Source of the DNA: Anabaena cylindrica PCC 7122
GTDB taxonomy: Bacteria > Cyanobacteriota > Cyanobacteriia > Cyanobacteriales > Nostocaceae
Direction of reading: 5' to 3'
NCBI RefSeq assembly: GCF_000317695.1
Contig: NC_019771.1
Coordinates: 3,538,001 to 3,602,000 of the forward strand
Length of the DNA stretch: 64,000 nt
Both the position numbers and the translations under genes were made by a program. This document shows, one piece after another, positions 45,570-54,190 of the stretch; the stretch's first letter is position 1; the number at the start of each line of letters is the position of its first letter. The notes under the pieces are model-generated. The model saw only the letters and a program-made list of their open reading frames with translations. It ran no database searches and was not told where the DNA came from.

Positions 45570-45607
45570 TAATTCGTAATTCGTAATTCGTAATTCGTAA
45601 TTCGTAA
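45570..45607. repeat. STRR heptamer array (AATTCGT) between pstC and pstA
   Basis: Five tandem AATTCGT units occupy most of the pstC-pstA gap, immediately upstream of the pstA start (ATG 45562-45564). Confidence 0.9.
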
Positions 45608-45630
45608 AATCTTCTTCCCCTGTTCCCTAT

Positions 45631-46545
45631 TTAATAAATTTCTCGATAACGTTTGGTGAGGAAATGACCAATGATGTTGAAACACAAAGTCATCAGTACT
45701 AGAGTGAGTCCGACTGCAAAGATAGTTTCGTATTCTAGGCTGCCATGAGGTAAGTCACCAAGACTGACGGAGACAATATAGGCTGTCATCGTCGCGGCTG
45801 GTTCTAATGGGTTGAGGGTGAGGTTAGGTTGTCCACCTGCTGCGATCGCAACTACCATTGTCTCACCAGCTGCACGAGATATACCCAAAATGTAAGCTGC
45901 TATTATTCCAGAAATCGCTGCTGGTAACACCACTCTTAATGCTGTCTGTAAACGGGTAGCCCCTGTGGCATAAGAACCCTCACGCAGATGTGTGGGTACT
46001 GCCCGCATGGCATCTTCACTCAGGGAACTAACGTAAGGAATGATCATCACACCGATGACTAAACCTGCACTCAACATACTAAAACCTGGCAAGGTCGGCA
46101 GAATTTTTTGCAATAAAGGTGTGACAAATAACAATGCAAAATAACCATAAACTACGGTAGGAATCCCTGCTAGTAGTTCTAAGGCTGGTTTCACTATTTC
46201 TCGGACTATGGGGGGAGCAAATTCGCTAAGATAAATAGCAATAATTGTACCCAGTGGTATGGCGACGAATAAGGCTACTACTGTAGTGACAAAAGTTCCT
46301 GAAACCAGTGGCCAAATACCATAATGTTTGTCATCAAATAATGGTGTCCACTGGGTATCTGTCAAAAATTCCCATAAAGATACTTTCTGGAAAAATAGTA
46401 TGGATTCGTAAAGTAAGATACCGATAATTGCTACTGTAGTTGCGACTGAGGAAAGTGCAGCTAGAAACAAGATAGACTCAATTGCCCGTTCTCGTAAATC
46501 TCGCGTTAGCTTTGGCGAAAACTGATTTTGTTTGGCATTGTTCAT
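45631..46545 (-). CDS. pstC: Phosphate ABC transporter permease PstC
   Basis: The 304-residue product has six membrane helices, with the PstC features PIVREIVKPALELLAGIPTV, REGSYATGATRLQTALRVVLP (EAA loop) and SRAAGETMVVAIAAGGQPN. It pairs with PstA. A palindromic element lies in the 239 bp between pstS and this gene. Confidence 0.95.
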   Translation of the reverse strand: MNNAKQNQFSPKLTRDLRERAIESILFLAALSSVATTVAIIGILLYESILFFQKVSLWEFLTDTQWTPLFDDKHYGIWPLVSGTFVTTVVALFVAIPLGTIIAIYLSEFAPPIVREIVKPALELLAGIPTVVYGYFALLFVTPLLQKILPTLPGFSMLSAGLVIGVMIIPYVSSLSEDAMRAVPTHLREGSYATGATRLQTALRVVLPAAISGIIAAYILGISRAAGETMVVAIAAGGQPNLTLNPLEPAATMTAYIVSVSLGDLPHGSLEYETIFAVGLTLVLMTLCFNIIGHFLTKRYREIY

Positions 46546-46635
46546 GCTAGAAATGCGCTGCCTGTGGCTAGCGTAGCTATCGCTTGATAATTTAAATGGA
46601 TGAAGATAGGCAGAACATCAGTGCTTTATCCTTAG

Positions 46636-46667
46636 CTGTAGAGACGTTATATAGAACATCTCTACAG
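46636..46667. repeat. GTAGAGACG palindrome, copy 1
   Basis: CTGTAGAGACGTT and AACATCTCTACAG face each other around a short loop. A weaker copy is at 48055. This is a widespread cyanobacterial dispersed palindrome, here within the pstS-pstC gap. Confidence 0.75.
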
Positions 46668-46671
46668 GATT

Positions 46672-46771
46672 TATAGCGTTTCCTCATCATATGAGTTGCA
46701 TCCTAGCCCCCTCATCGCTTGCGGGGAGGGGGTTGGGGTTTTTGTACCTAACTCAACCGATAACCGCTATA
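46672..46771. repeat. TATAGC-type palindromic element, copy 8, inside pst operon
   Basis: A 100 bp element bounded by TATAGCGTTTCC and CCGCTATA, closely related to the copy at 17478. It ends 13 bp beyond the pstS stop and would fold into a long hairpin in the pst messenger, possibly setting the ratio of PstS to the permease proteins. Confidence 0.85.
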
Positions 46772-46784
46772 TTCGATACTAGAG

Positions 46785-47798
46785 TTATTCTTTAGCGTCA
46801 CGACGTATTAATTCGTCAATCTTCAGTCCAACTGCTTCTTTACCACCAAATATGCTACCAAATCTCTTTTTGTTGAAATGACTTTGAGCAGTGGTGTAAG
46901 CTGAACCTGGCAAAGCTACATATTTTACTTCTTTCACTAACTTAGATGCATTCCGCAAGTAAAATTGTACAAATTGCTTCACCTCTGGTTTATCAGCAGC
47001 TTTGTTACTCACATAGATAAATATAGGGCGAGACAAGGGGTTATAAGTACCATTTTTTACGGTTGTTTCCGACGGTGCTACACCATTAACAGAGACTGAC
47101 TTGAGTTTATCCTTGTTTTCTGAGTAGTAGGCAAAACCAAAGTAGCCAAGGGCGTTCTTATCGCGGGCAACACCTTGTACAAGTACATTGTCGTCTTCAC
47201 TAGCGGTAAAATCACCACGGCTAGATTTAGATTTACCAACAATTGCTTCAGTGAAATAGTCAAAAGTACCAGAGTTAGTACCAGCACCAAACAACTTCAA
47301 AGGTGCATTAGGAAATCCAGCACGTACTTGATTCCAGTTATTAATTTTGCCCTGTGCGCCTGGTTCCCAAATTTTCTTGAGTTCTGCAACTGTCAGGTTT
47401 TTAGCCCAAGTGTTGCCTGGGTTAATTACAACGGTCAAAGCATCATAAGCTACTGGTATTTCAATGTAGCGAATACCAGCTTTTTTACATTCATCAATTT
47501 CTTTTTGGAGAATGGGGCGGGAAGCATTGGAGATATCTGTTTCACCACGACAGAATTTTTTGAAGCCACCACCAGTACCAGAAACACCAACGGTAACTCT
47601 GACTTTACCTCTTTGAGATTTTTGGAATTCTTCTGCTACTGCTTCGGTAACGGGGAAAACTGTGCTGGAACCATCAATCTTAATGGTGCTGACACTTTGA
47701 GACTGAACCGCAGACATTGACACACCCAAGGTGGCGGTCATTAATGAAATTACACCTAATGCTTTCAAGCTGTTAAGCTTAATATTAACTTTGTTCAC
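46785..47798 (-). CDS. pstS: Phosphate-binding protein PstS
   Basis: The 337-residue product has an export signal (about residues 1-32, MTATLGVSMSAVQSQS) and then the PstS fold: IKIDGSSTVFPVTEAVAEEF, VSGTGGGFKKFCRGETDISN and GTNSGTFDYFTEAIVG. These contain the phosphate-contacting Ser/Thr/Gly residues. It binds phosphate in the periplasm and delivers it to PstCA. A Pho box lies about 130 bp upstream, so it should be induced by phosphate starvation. Confidence 0.95.
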   Translation of the reverse strand: MNKVNIKLNSLKALGVISLMTATLGVSMSAVQSQSVSTIKIDGSSTVFPVTEAVAEEFQKSQRGKVRVTVGVSGTGGGFKKFCRGETDISNASRPILQKEIDECKKAGIRYIEIPVAYDALTVVINPGNTWAKNLTVAELKKIWEPGAQGKINNWNQVRAGFPNAPLKLFGAGTNSGTFDYFTEAIVGKSKSSRGDFTASEDDNVLVQGVARDKNALGYFGFAYYSENKDKLKSVSVNGVAPSETTVKNGTYNPLSRPIFIYVSNKAADKPEVKQFVQFYLRNASKLVKEVKYVALPGSAYTTAQSHFNKKRFGSIFGGKEAVGLKIDELIRRDAKE

Positions 47799-47929
47799 AA
47801 AAATACTCCTAGTTTATTGGACGTAATATTTCCGCTTAATCACTCCAAAAGAACAACAGTTCTGTTTAGTGAAAAAGCAGTGAAAATTCATACGTACACT
47901 GTATAAAGTCACACGATAAGGTAATCTAG

Positions 47930-47959
47930 CAATTAACTTTTGGTTAGACAGAGGTTAAT
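47930..47959 (-). promoter_or_regulatory. Pho box upstream of pstS
   Basis: On the minus strand three 8 bp repeats with 3 bp spacers read ATTAACCT-CTG-TCTAACCA-AAA-GTTAATTG. This matches the cyanobacterial PhoB/SphR repeat pattern (CTTAACCT-like, 11 bp period). It sits 132-161 bp upstream of the pstS ATG on the correct strand. Confidence 0.85.
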
Positions 47960-48054
47960 TTTTAATGAATATTCTGCAAAGTCCGTTAGACATAAACCTC
48001 GTCCAAGTTGAGAACTGGAGTTCAAAGCAGACGTGGTTTAGGAGTGAAAAAGAT

Positions 48055-48084
48055 TGTAGAGACTTTTCATGGAACATTTCTACA
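48055..48084. repeat. GTAGAGACG palindrome, weaker copy 2
   Basis: TGTAGAGACTTTTCATGG and AACATTTCTACA form an imperfect palindrome of the same family as 46636. Confidence 0.6.
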
Positions 48085-48089
48085 TTTAG

Positions 48090-48181
48090 AGGACTTACGC
48101 AAGATCGAACTCAAAAGCTGACTCTTGCGTAGAGGTAATTCATGAATTACCCCTACTTCCATTCTGTTTTGCGTAAGTCCT
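48090..48181. repeat. AGGACTTACGC palindromic element, copy 2
   Basis: AGGACTTACGCAA at the left pairs with TTTTGCGTAAGTCCT at the right. The core GGTAATTCATGAATTACC is identical to that of the copy at 18625. The arms have diverged (an extra internal CTCTTGCGTAG). Confidence 0.85.
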
Positions 48182-48318
48182 GATTTATTAGGGAATAGGA
48201 GCGCAGGAAGAGAACTCTGCACTGTTCCAGTGACACCCCAAGGTTTAAAATTAGCAAATCTGTATCAGGCGGTTTTGAGCCTGTGTCCAAAATCCAAAAT
48301 CCAAAATCCAAAATTGCT

Positions 48319-48921
48319 ATGACTCATTCTACAGATATTGCCACCTTAGCCCGTTGGATGGCTGCTGATTTTAGTAATCAAGCCCAAGTTTTTGAGAATC
48401 CGGCTTTTTTTGCCCATATTCGTGTATGTATGCGTCCCCTACCTTATTCACTGCTATCAGGGGTGAGTTTGTTTGTAGAACAAGCTTATGACTATATGCT
48501 CAATGACCCCTATCGGTTACGCGTATTGAAGTTGATGACAGCAGAAGATAAGATCTATATTGAAAATTATACTGTCAAAAACGAAAAAGACTTTTTTGGT
48601 GCGTCCCGTGATTTAGCACGTTTGCAAACTTTAACGAGCGATCGCTTAGAAAAACTTTCTGGTTGTAACATGATCGTAGAGTGGGCTGGTAATCACTTCA
48701 AAGGCACAGTTGAGCCAGGAAAGGGTTGCATGGTAGTCCGCAACGGGCAAACAACCTATTTGGATAGTGATTTTGAAATTGACGGTGAAAAATTCATCAG
48801 CCGCGACAGAGGACGCAATCCCGAAACAGATGAACACGTTTGGGGTTCTGTTGCCGGGCCATTTTACTTTGTCCGCTGGGGCAACTTTGCCGATGAAGTC
48901 AAAATAAGTTCTGATTCTTGA
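48319..48921 (+). CDS. cpcT: Phycobiliprotein chromophore lyase CpcT/CpeT
   Basis: From ATG 48319 (MTHSTDIATLARWMAADFSNQ) the product is about 200 residues with CpcT/CpeT family features: VCMRPLPYSLLSGVSLFVEQAYDY, LSGCNMIVEW and DRGRNPETDEHVWGSVAGPFYF. The family attaches phycocyanobilin to Cys-153 of phycocyanin beta-subunits. An in-frame GTG at 48283 would add residues encoded only by a CCAAAAT tandem repeat and is rejected. Confidence 0.9.
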   Translation: MTHSTDIATLARWMAADFSNQAQVFENPAFFAHIRVCMRPLPYSLLSGVSLFVEQAYDYMLNDPYRLRVLKLMTAEDKIYIENYTVKNEKDFFGASRDLARLQTLTSDRLEKLSGCNMIVEWAGNHFKGTVEPGKGCMVVRNGQTTYLDSDFEIDGEKFISRDRGRNPETDEHVWGSVAGPFYFVRWGNFADEVKISSDS

Positions 48922-48932
48922 ATCAAAGCAAG

Positions 48933-48949
48933 ACAGGCTTCTAGCCTGT
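48933..48949 (+). other. Hairpin after cpcT
   Basis: ACAGGCT-TCT-AGCCTGT is a perfect 7 bp stem 12 bp past the cpcT stop. It is followed by A rather than T residues, so it is not a standard intrinsic terminator on this strand; it may stabilise the 3' end. Confidence 0.4.
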
Positions 48950-49018
48950 TCCAAAAAAAATTCAGCCAGATGATGCAATTGAGCGCAAATAGTGGTATTA
49001 TATATTAATTGTGAGTCC

Positions 49019-49089
49019 GGCGACATAGCCAAGTGGTAAGGCAAGGGTCTGCAAAACCTTCACCCCCGGTTCAAATCCGGGTGTCGCCT
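49019..49089 (+). tRNA. tRNA-Cys (anticodon GCA)
   Basis: A 71-base cloverleaf is bounded by the acceptor stem GGCGACA (49019-49025) and TGTCGCC (49082-49088). The anticodon loop is CTGCAAA with anticodon GCA. The T-arm reads CCCGGTTCAAATCCGGG. CCA is not encoded. It is oriented with cpcT. Confidence 0.95.
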
Positions 49090-49141
49090 TTGAAAAGACA
49101 ACATCAAAACAGGCAGTTCAAGCCTTATAGTTATAAGCAAA

Positions 49142-49173
49142 GGGACGGGTATGATACTCGTCCCAAGTTTTTT
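49142..49173 (+). terminator. Intrinsic terminator after tRNA-Cys
   Basis: GGGACGGGTAT pairs with ATACTCGTCCC (one G-T pair), followed by AAGTTTTTT. It lies about 50 bp past the tRNA. Confidence 0.8.
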
Positions 49174-49310
49174 GGGTTAATTTTGGGGTAAAAATACGGA
49201 AAATACACCAATTTACAAATTATTTCTAGTGCAGTTTTTTACTTTTAAAATATGTTTAAAATGTTTTATATTTGACGTTGCATAGCCTAATCAACACTAA
49301 TTCAAACAAT

Positions 49311-49418
49311 ATGGCAGGTAAGCAATTAGTAGCGTTTACCTTAGCAGATGGGACAAAGTTTTTAGTAGAAGTAGATAAACAAGCATTGACATCCTCGCCT
49401 ACGGTCTTTCTCCGATAG
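49311..49418 (+). pseudogene. Truncated N-terminus of a conserved small protein gene
   Basis: ATG 49311 opens MAGKQLVAFTLADGTKFLVE, a start typical of a conserved cyanobacterial protein family whose members continue for over 100 residues. Here the frame reads VDKQAL and then TSSPTVFLR and a stop at 49416-49418, with no matching continuation. The break near GACATCCTCGCCTACGG suggests truncation by an insertion. Family membership is from memory of the motif only. Confidence 0.55.
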
Positions 49419-49563
49419 AGATTAATAGTAATCTTGCATCTGCTTTTCCAGCATTAGAGAGTAGATTTCTATCACGATATTGCCTCCTGATACCCACTTC
49501 TTGAGTCTACTATACCCCTCTCACAACTTTTGCATTTTATTTAATCCACATTCCTTACCATAT

Positions 49564-49622
49564 CTCGTTCCTAGTCTCTGACTAGGAATGCTATCAGAGA
49601 GGCTCTGCCTCTACGCTCATGG
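49564..49622. repeat. CTCGTTCC palindromic element, diverged copy
   Basis: CTCGTTCCTAGTCTCTGACT and AGAGAGGCTCTGCCTCTACG match the left part of the elements at 6211 and 6440. The right part, including GGGAACGAG, is missing. Confidence 0.75.
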
Positions 49623-49657
49623 ATAGCGGGATTTCGCTGTAAGTAAGTACATATCTA

Positions 49658-49705
49658 GCGGGCAAGACTTCGACAGGATTAGTCCGAGGATGCCCGCACC
49701 ACGAG
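49658..49705. repeat. GGGCAAGATGCCC repeat, diverged copy
   Basis: GCGGGCAAGACTTCGACAGG and GATGCCCGCACCACGAG resemble the repeat at 28251 with an altered centre. Confidence 0.6.
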
Positions 49706-49767
49706 AGTTTCATTATTAAAGTTTGTACTAAATGAAATCTGCTATAATTAAATGGATGCCGTCATTT

Positions 49768-49795
49768 TGTGCAGCCTCACATAAAATTGGTATTA
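49768..49795. repeat. Half copy of the ACCAATTTTATG element
   Basis: GCAGCCTCACATAAAATTGG followed by TATTA matches the right terminus of the element at 41695-41823; the other end is not visible. Confidence 0.55.
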
Positions 49796-49884
49796 GATAA
49801 TTCAATAAAAAGAAATGCCCAATGTCATTCTGATAGTGCAGCATGGTGTATGACAAGACAGGATCATTAGTCTTAACTGAATAC

Positions 49885-50688
49885 TTATTTATCTTCTTGC
49901 ATAGTTCTAACGGTTTTTGTCACCAGATTTCTAGGGAAAAATCCGACAATTTTCGCCAGTATTTTATTTAGCAGTCCGGGAATCACAATTGTCTTCCCTT
50001 CCATTAAAGCATCATAACCAATTTGAGCAACAGTTTTAGCATCCATCATCTTCTGACCTTTAACCAGCTTAGAATCTGCCATTCCTGTTCGTTCATGAAA
50101 CGCAGAAACTGTTGAACCTGGGCAAAGCACTGTCACCGTCACACCAGTACCTTCTAATTCATTAGCTATAGCTTCAGAAAAGGATAAAACATAAGCTTTA
50201 GTTGCAAAATAAACTGCCATTAAAGGGCCTGGTTGAAAGGCAGCGGCAGAGGAAACATTTAATATTTTTCCCTTACCTTCCTTAACCATATTTTTGAGAA
50301 ATAACTTGGTTAAATGGGTGAGACAAACCAAATTTACCTGCAACATTTCTAGTTCAGTATTCAGATTTGTTTCATTAAATAAGCCATGAGTACCAAATCC
50401 GGCATTATTCACCAGAACATCGACTTTAATATCGGCTTGTTGTAGTTCTGCAAAAATTTCTTCAGGAGATGATGATATAGATAAATCCTTGACAATAGTT
50501 TTGATAATAAGCTGATATTTCTCCTGAAATTCAATTGCAATTTCTAGTAATTTTAACTCGTTTCTATCTACTAAAACAAGATGATAATTCTCGGAAGCAA
50601 AAATACAAGCTAATTCGTAGCCAATTCCACTGGCAGCACCAGTAATAAGAGCAGTTTTCTTATACTGTCCTTGATCTTTGATTTTCAT
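49885..50688 (-). CDS. SDR oxidoreductase at the hetN position
   Basis: The 267-residue product is a classical SDR: LITGAASGIGYELA, NNAGFGTHG, Ser in LNVSSAAAFQ, YFATKAYVLS (YxxxK) and a C-terminal hydrophobic stretch. It follows hglB on the same strand, where hetN lies in Anabaena sp. PCC 7120. HetN carries an RGSGR pentapeptide that inhibits heterocyst formation; the equivalent stretch here reads VKEGKGKILN, so that signal is absent. It may act in glycolipid synthesis or lipid reduction rather than patterning. Confidence 0.75.
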   Translation of the reverse strand: MKIKDQGQYKKTALITGAASGIGYELACIFASENYHLVLVDRNELKLLEIAIEFQEKYQLIIKTIVKDLSISSSPEEIFAELQQADIKVDVLVNNAGFGTHGLFNETNLNTELEMLQVNLVCLTHLTKLFLKNMVKEGKGKILNVSSAAAFQPGPLMAVYFATKAYVLSFSEAIANELEGTGVTVTVLCPGSTVSAFHERTGMADSKLVKGQKMMDAKTVAQIGYDALMEGKTIVIPGLLNKILAKIVGFFPRNLVTKTVRTMQEDK

Positions 50689-50847
50689 AACAAAAGTTTG
50701 GTGAATTTCACCACAAATAATATCAGTTGAGTCTTGCTGAGTAAAGAGTGATAAAGAAGGAAAAATAGGTTGGCTAAAAATAAATTAATATTCTGACAAC
50801 TTATTTATTACTATTAATCACTCTTTCCCAGCATTGAATCACTATAT

Positions 50848-52365
50848 TTAGGCAAGACTTAAGAAACCAGTCTGCATTAAATAGGAAGTGTAGGTGATCA
50901 ATAATTGAGAATCAATCGGTGGACAAACTATAGAACTTCCCTTCAATGCTTCTAGAGTTTCTTGGCAACTAATAATTGGTCTTCTAGCTTGCAAATACAA
51001 ATCAGGAATGGTTATTTGCTCATCAGACCAGCGTTCTAATAAAAATGGTCGCAGAGTGTATAAAGGATTCTCTTGAGAAGTGACGTTATTGATTAACTCT
51101 GCTTGCCATTGTTCGTAGGGAATCATCTGAAGTGAAAAACCAAAAGTGCGTATCCATTCAACCAAAGACTTTAGAGAAGCTGGTTGGGGATGTTGTAAGT
51201 GGAAAGCTTTACCAATTGATGCTTCTTGACGAGATAGATATACAACGGCTTTGCTTACATAGTCTACAGGAGACATATCTAACATATAATCTACATCAGG
51301 GAAATATCCCATTTGGAGACAGCCTTTAATCATCAAATTGATAAAATCATGGGTATTACAAATCCCTGTTTTGCTATCTCCAGAAATTAAAGGTGGTCTA
51401 TAAATAGTAATAGGCAGACCTCTGTCACCAGCAATTTTGACTAATTTTTCTGCTACCCATTTAGTCTGAGAGTAACCGAGAAAAATGCCTTGCCAGTCAT
51501 GAAAATCATCCTGTTCTTTGACAACTTTACCTGCATAAGCAGTTGATTCAAAAACAGCGACGCTGGAAACGTAATGTACAGGCTTAACTTTAGTTTGACA
51601 AGCTAAACGCAAAACTTCTTGAGTTCCTAAAACATTAGCTGCTTTTAATGCTGAGTAAGGATACACGTAATTCAGCAAAGCAGCACTATGATAGATAACA
51701 TCAATATTAGCAGCTAGATTTTGAAACTGTTCTGTACCAATACCCAAAAGTGGCTGTGCTAAATCACCAACAATTGGGATAATTCTAGAGGAATGTTTAT
51801 CATCCCAAAGTGCATACTGTTGAAGATTTTTTTCTAATTTACTTTTGCCTTCTGTAACATCAGTAGCACGTACTAAGCAATAGATATTTGCTTGAGTTGC
51901 TTCTAGCAGTTCCTTAATTACAAAAGCACCTAAATAACCTGTTCCCCCAGTTAAAAAGATATTTTTGGGATTGCTGACAGATACAGCAGATACTGAACTG
52001 GGTTGAATAGTGGGGTCAAGAACAGCTTCAGCAGCCAAATCTAGAAAAGGAGGAGCAATATTTACAGCAGTAACTGTTCCAGTTCCTGAATCTTTTACCT
52101 GAGATTGTTTGGGAACTTCTTCAGCTAATCGTTCAGACAGTGAAGCAATAGTTGGGTAATGCCAAAGTAAAACAGGAGAAGGTTTAAAACCTAGTAATTG
52201 CTCCAATTTACTGATAATAATCATAGCTTGGGCTGAATCCAAACCATAATTTTCTAAATTTTCTTTGACATCAACTTCTTCTGGTGTGACTCCAATAACT
52301 TCAGCCAAATTAGACACCATGAATGCTTGAATATCTTCAGCGGTATAAGCAGGTTTTAAATTCAT
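50848..52365 (-). CDS. hglB: Heterocyst glycolipid ACP-thioester reductase HglB
   Basis: The 505-residue product has an N-terminal acyl-carrier domain (phosphopantetheine Ser in YGLDSAQAM, ~residue 44). It is followed by a NAD(P)-dependent thioester reductase (~130-505) with LTGGTGYLGAFVIKELLE, YHSAALLNYVYPY and GYSQTKWVAEKL (YxxxK). It should release the finished chain as aldehyde or alcohol, giving the fatty alcohol of heterocyst glycolipids. Its ATG follows the hglA stop by two bases, implying coupling. Confidence 0.9.
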   Translation of the reverse strand: MNLKPAYTAEDIQAFMVSNLAEVIGVTPEEVDVKENLENYGLDSAQAMIIISKLEQLLGFKPSPVLLWHYPTIASLSERLAEEVPKQSQVKDSGTGTVTAVNIAPPFLDLAAEAVLDPTIQPSSVSAVSVSNPKNIFLTGGTGYLGAFVIKELLEATQANIYCLVRATDVTEGKSKLEKNLQQYALWDDKHSSRIIPIVGDLAQPLLGIGTEQFQNLAANIDVIYHSAALLNYVYPYSALKAANVLGTQEVLRLACQTKVKPVHYVSSVAVFESTAYAGKVVKEQDDFHDWQGIFLGYSQTKWVAEKLVKIAGDRGLPITIYRPPLISGDSKTGICNTHDFINLMIKGCLQMGYFPDVDYMLDMSPVDYVSKAVVYLSRQEASIGKAFHLQHPQPASLKSLVEWIRTFGFSLQMIPYEQWQAELINNVTSQENPLYTLRPFLLERWSDEQITIPDLYLQARRPIISCQETLEALKGSSIVCPPIDSQLLITYTSYLMQTGFLSLA

Positions 52366-52367
52366 TT

Positions 52368-54038
52368 TTACATCTCCAATATAGAGCGAACTGGGTGATA
52401 TTGACCGTAGTAATTAGGGATTTGCAAACCTTGAATTTTCAAGCTTTGAATGCGGTATAAAAAGGCTGTTCCTAACATGATGTGATGGGCAACATCAACC
52501 ACATGACGATTATTAGGTTCTGCTAAATAGGAACCACGCACCCAGTCATTGAAACCACCCATAGCGGGACCGCACCAAATTTGATAATCGACTTCTCTTC
52601 CTTTTTCACCAGAACTAGACCAACGAGAGGATAGTCCTAAATACCAGCGAAAAATTAAAGCCATTTTTAGCTTCGGATTATTGACTGCTTTACCCAACTT
52701 TTCAGGGTTTTTCTGAGATAAATAAGCAGCAGTTCCTTCCCAAACTTCAGCGATAGTTTTACGGAAGATTTGTTTTTCTAGTTTTTCTCTTTCTGCAAGG
52801 GGAATATCTTCAATTGAGTCATAATTGCGATATAATTCGTATAGTTTCTGCGCTCGCATTGGAAACATTGTCCCGCGTTTGAGAACTTGCAATTTGACTC
52901 CCATTTCAAACATATCTGCTGCTGGAGCCATCATCATATCAGCCATTTCTGCTTGGGCTAATAATTTTTTGGTATAATCACAAGCTCCAGATTCAATACA
53001 GGATTGATTAATTGAACCAGTCACTATATAAGCAGCACCCATCATAAAAGCAGCTAAGGCTGATTCTGGTGTACCAATCCCTCCAGCTACTCCTACTCTA
53101 ATCGGTTTTTGATAATTATATTGTGCTTGAATTTCATCTCGTAAACTAATAATTGAAGGAAGCAAACACACCAAAGGACGATTATCTGTATGACCACCGG
53201 AATCGGCTTCAACGGTAATATCATCAGCCATTGGTACTTTGCTGGCAAGATTTGCTTGAAATTCAGTAATTAGTCCTTGCTGAATTAATTCTTTGAGAAT
53301 TCTTGCGGGTGCTGGTTGCAAAAATTTAGTCGCAACTTCACGACGAGAAATTTTGGCAATGACTCTATTTTTAATTTCAATTTCATTAGCTGCATTTAAA
53401 CTCAGTCCAGCAACTCGATAATAAACGATGTTGGGAGTTAAGTCTAAAAATGCAGATGCTTCTACAGTTCTTACTTCATATTTGAGGTATAAATCTACTG
53501 CGCGGCGTTCAATAGCTGATTCATTAGGACTGTGAATTAAATTAAAGCAGTATGGATCATTAGGTAAGGCTTCTTGAATACGATTGATAGCGGTTTCTAT
53601 CCGGTCTGGAGTTAAACCACCTGCACCAAAAGAACCTAAAAGCTTCTCTTTGCCTAATGCAATTACCATTTCTTCGGAAGCAATACCACCTGCCATTGCA
53701 CCTGTCATATAGGCAGATTTCACACCATAAGTAGTGAGAAAGTTAGGGTCGCCAAATTGTTGCAAGCGCAATGGTGGCAGTGAGATTAAAAGTTCTGCTT
53801 GTGCTGAGGAAGCGTTATCAGTAGATGTTAAATAACCATCATTAGTAACGCCAATGTTACCAGCTACTTTAAGAATGTAACAAGGTTGATCTAATGATAA
53901 AAATTTATCAATGATGGATTTTTGTTCAAAAGCAATACAATCTAATGAGCCTTTCCAAACTTGGTTGTGATTATTGGAGAAGGTAGAAAAAACAAGACCA
54001 TTATCGTATTTATTTAGTACCGTATCGAGTGTTGTCAC
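52368..54038 (-). CDS. hglA: PfaD-family FMN enoyl reductase HglA
   Basis: The start is GTG 54036-54038 with GAGGAA upstream. The 556-residue product is a nitronate-monooxygenase/PfaD-type flavoprotein: SAYMTGAMAGGIASEEMVIA, GSFGAGGLTP, VEADSGGHTDNRP, RVGVAGGIGTPESALAAFMMGA. In polyunsaturated fatty acid synthases PfaD reduces enoyl intermediates; here it should do this for the heterocyst polyketide. It is part of the hgl operon between hglC and hglB. The symbol follows the Anabaena gene order. Confidence 0.85.
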   Translation of the reverse strand: MTTLDTVLNKYDNGLVFSTFSNNHNQVWKGSLDCIAFEQKSIIDKFLSLDQPCYILKVAGNIGVTNDGYLTSTDNASSAQAELLISLPPLRLQQFGDPNFLTTYGVKSAYMTGAMAGGIASEEMVIALGKEKLLGSFGAGGLTPDRIETAINRIQEALPNDPYCFNLIHSPNESAIERRAVDLYLKYEVRTVEASAFLDLTPNIVYYRVAGLSLNAANEIEIKNRVIAKISRREVATKFLQPAPARILKELIQQGLITEFQANLASKVPMADDITVEADSGGHTDNRPLVCLLPSIISLRDEIQAQYNYQKPIRVGVAGGIGTPESALAAFMMGAAYIVTGSINQSCIESGACDYTKKLLAQAEMADMMMAPAADMFEMGVKLQVLKRGTMFPMRAQKLYELYRNYDSIEDIPLAEREKLEKQIFRKTIAEVWEGTAAYLSQKNPEKLGKAVNNPKLKMALIFRWYLGLSSRWSSSGEKGREVDYQIWCGPAMGGFNDWVRGSYLAEPNNRHVVDVAHHIMLGTAFLYRIQSLKIQGLQIPNYYGQYHPVRSILEM

Positions 54039-54190
54039 GGTAATTGTTCCTCAAGTTGTAAGCAATGGTTTTCCTTGTAGGGGCTTATCAGCATTCGGAC
54101 AGAAAATCAATTGTTTAGACGATAGGTTATCGCCCAAATGCTTCGCCCTGACTGCCTCTTGAAATTAGCAGAGGTAGAACCTCTAGAATT

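Larger units (their letters stand above)
49419..49884. other. Gene-free stretch with repeat remnants
   Basis: This region holds a CTCGTTCC palindrome (49564), a GCGGGCAAG repeat (49658), a half element (49768) and unassigned sequence after the truncated gene. No hetI-like phosphopantetheinyl transferase gene, which in Anabaena sp. PCC 7120 neighbours hetN, is present here. Confidence 0.6.

Noticed and set aside
47175..47720. 181-codon plus-strand frame
   Set aside because: It is antisense to pstS, which has clear motifs and an upstream Pho box.
48283..48318. Upstream GTG start for cpcT
   Set aside because: The extra codons come from a CCAAAAT tandem repeat; ATG 48319 begins the conserved protein.
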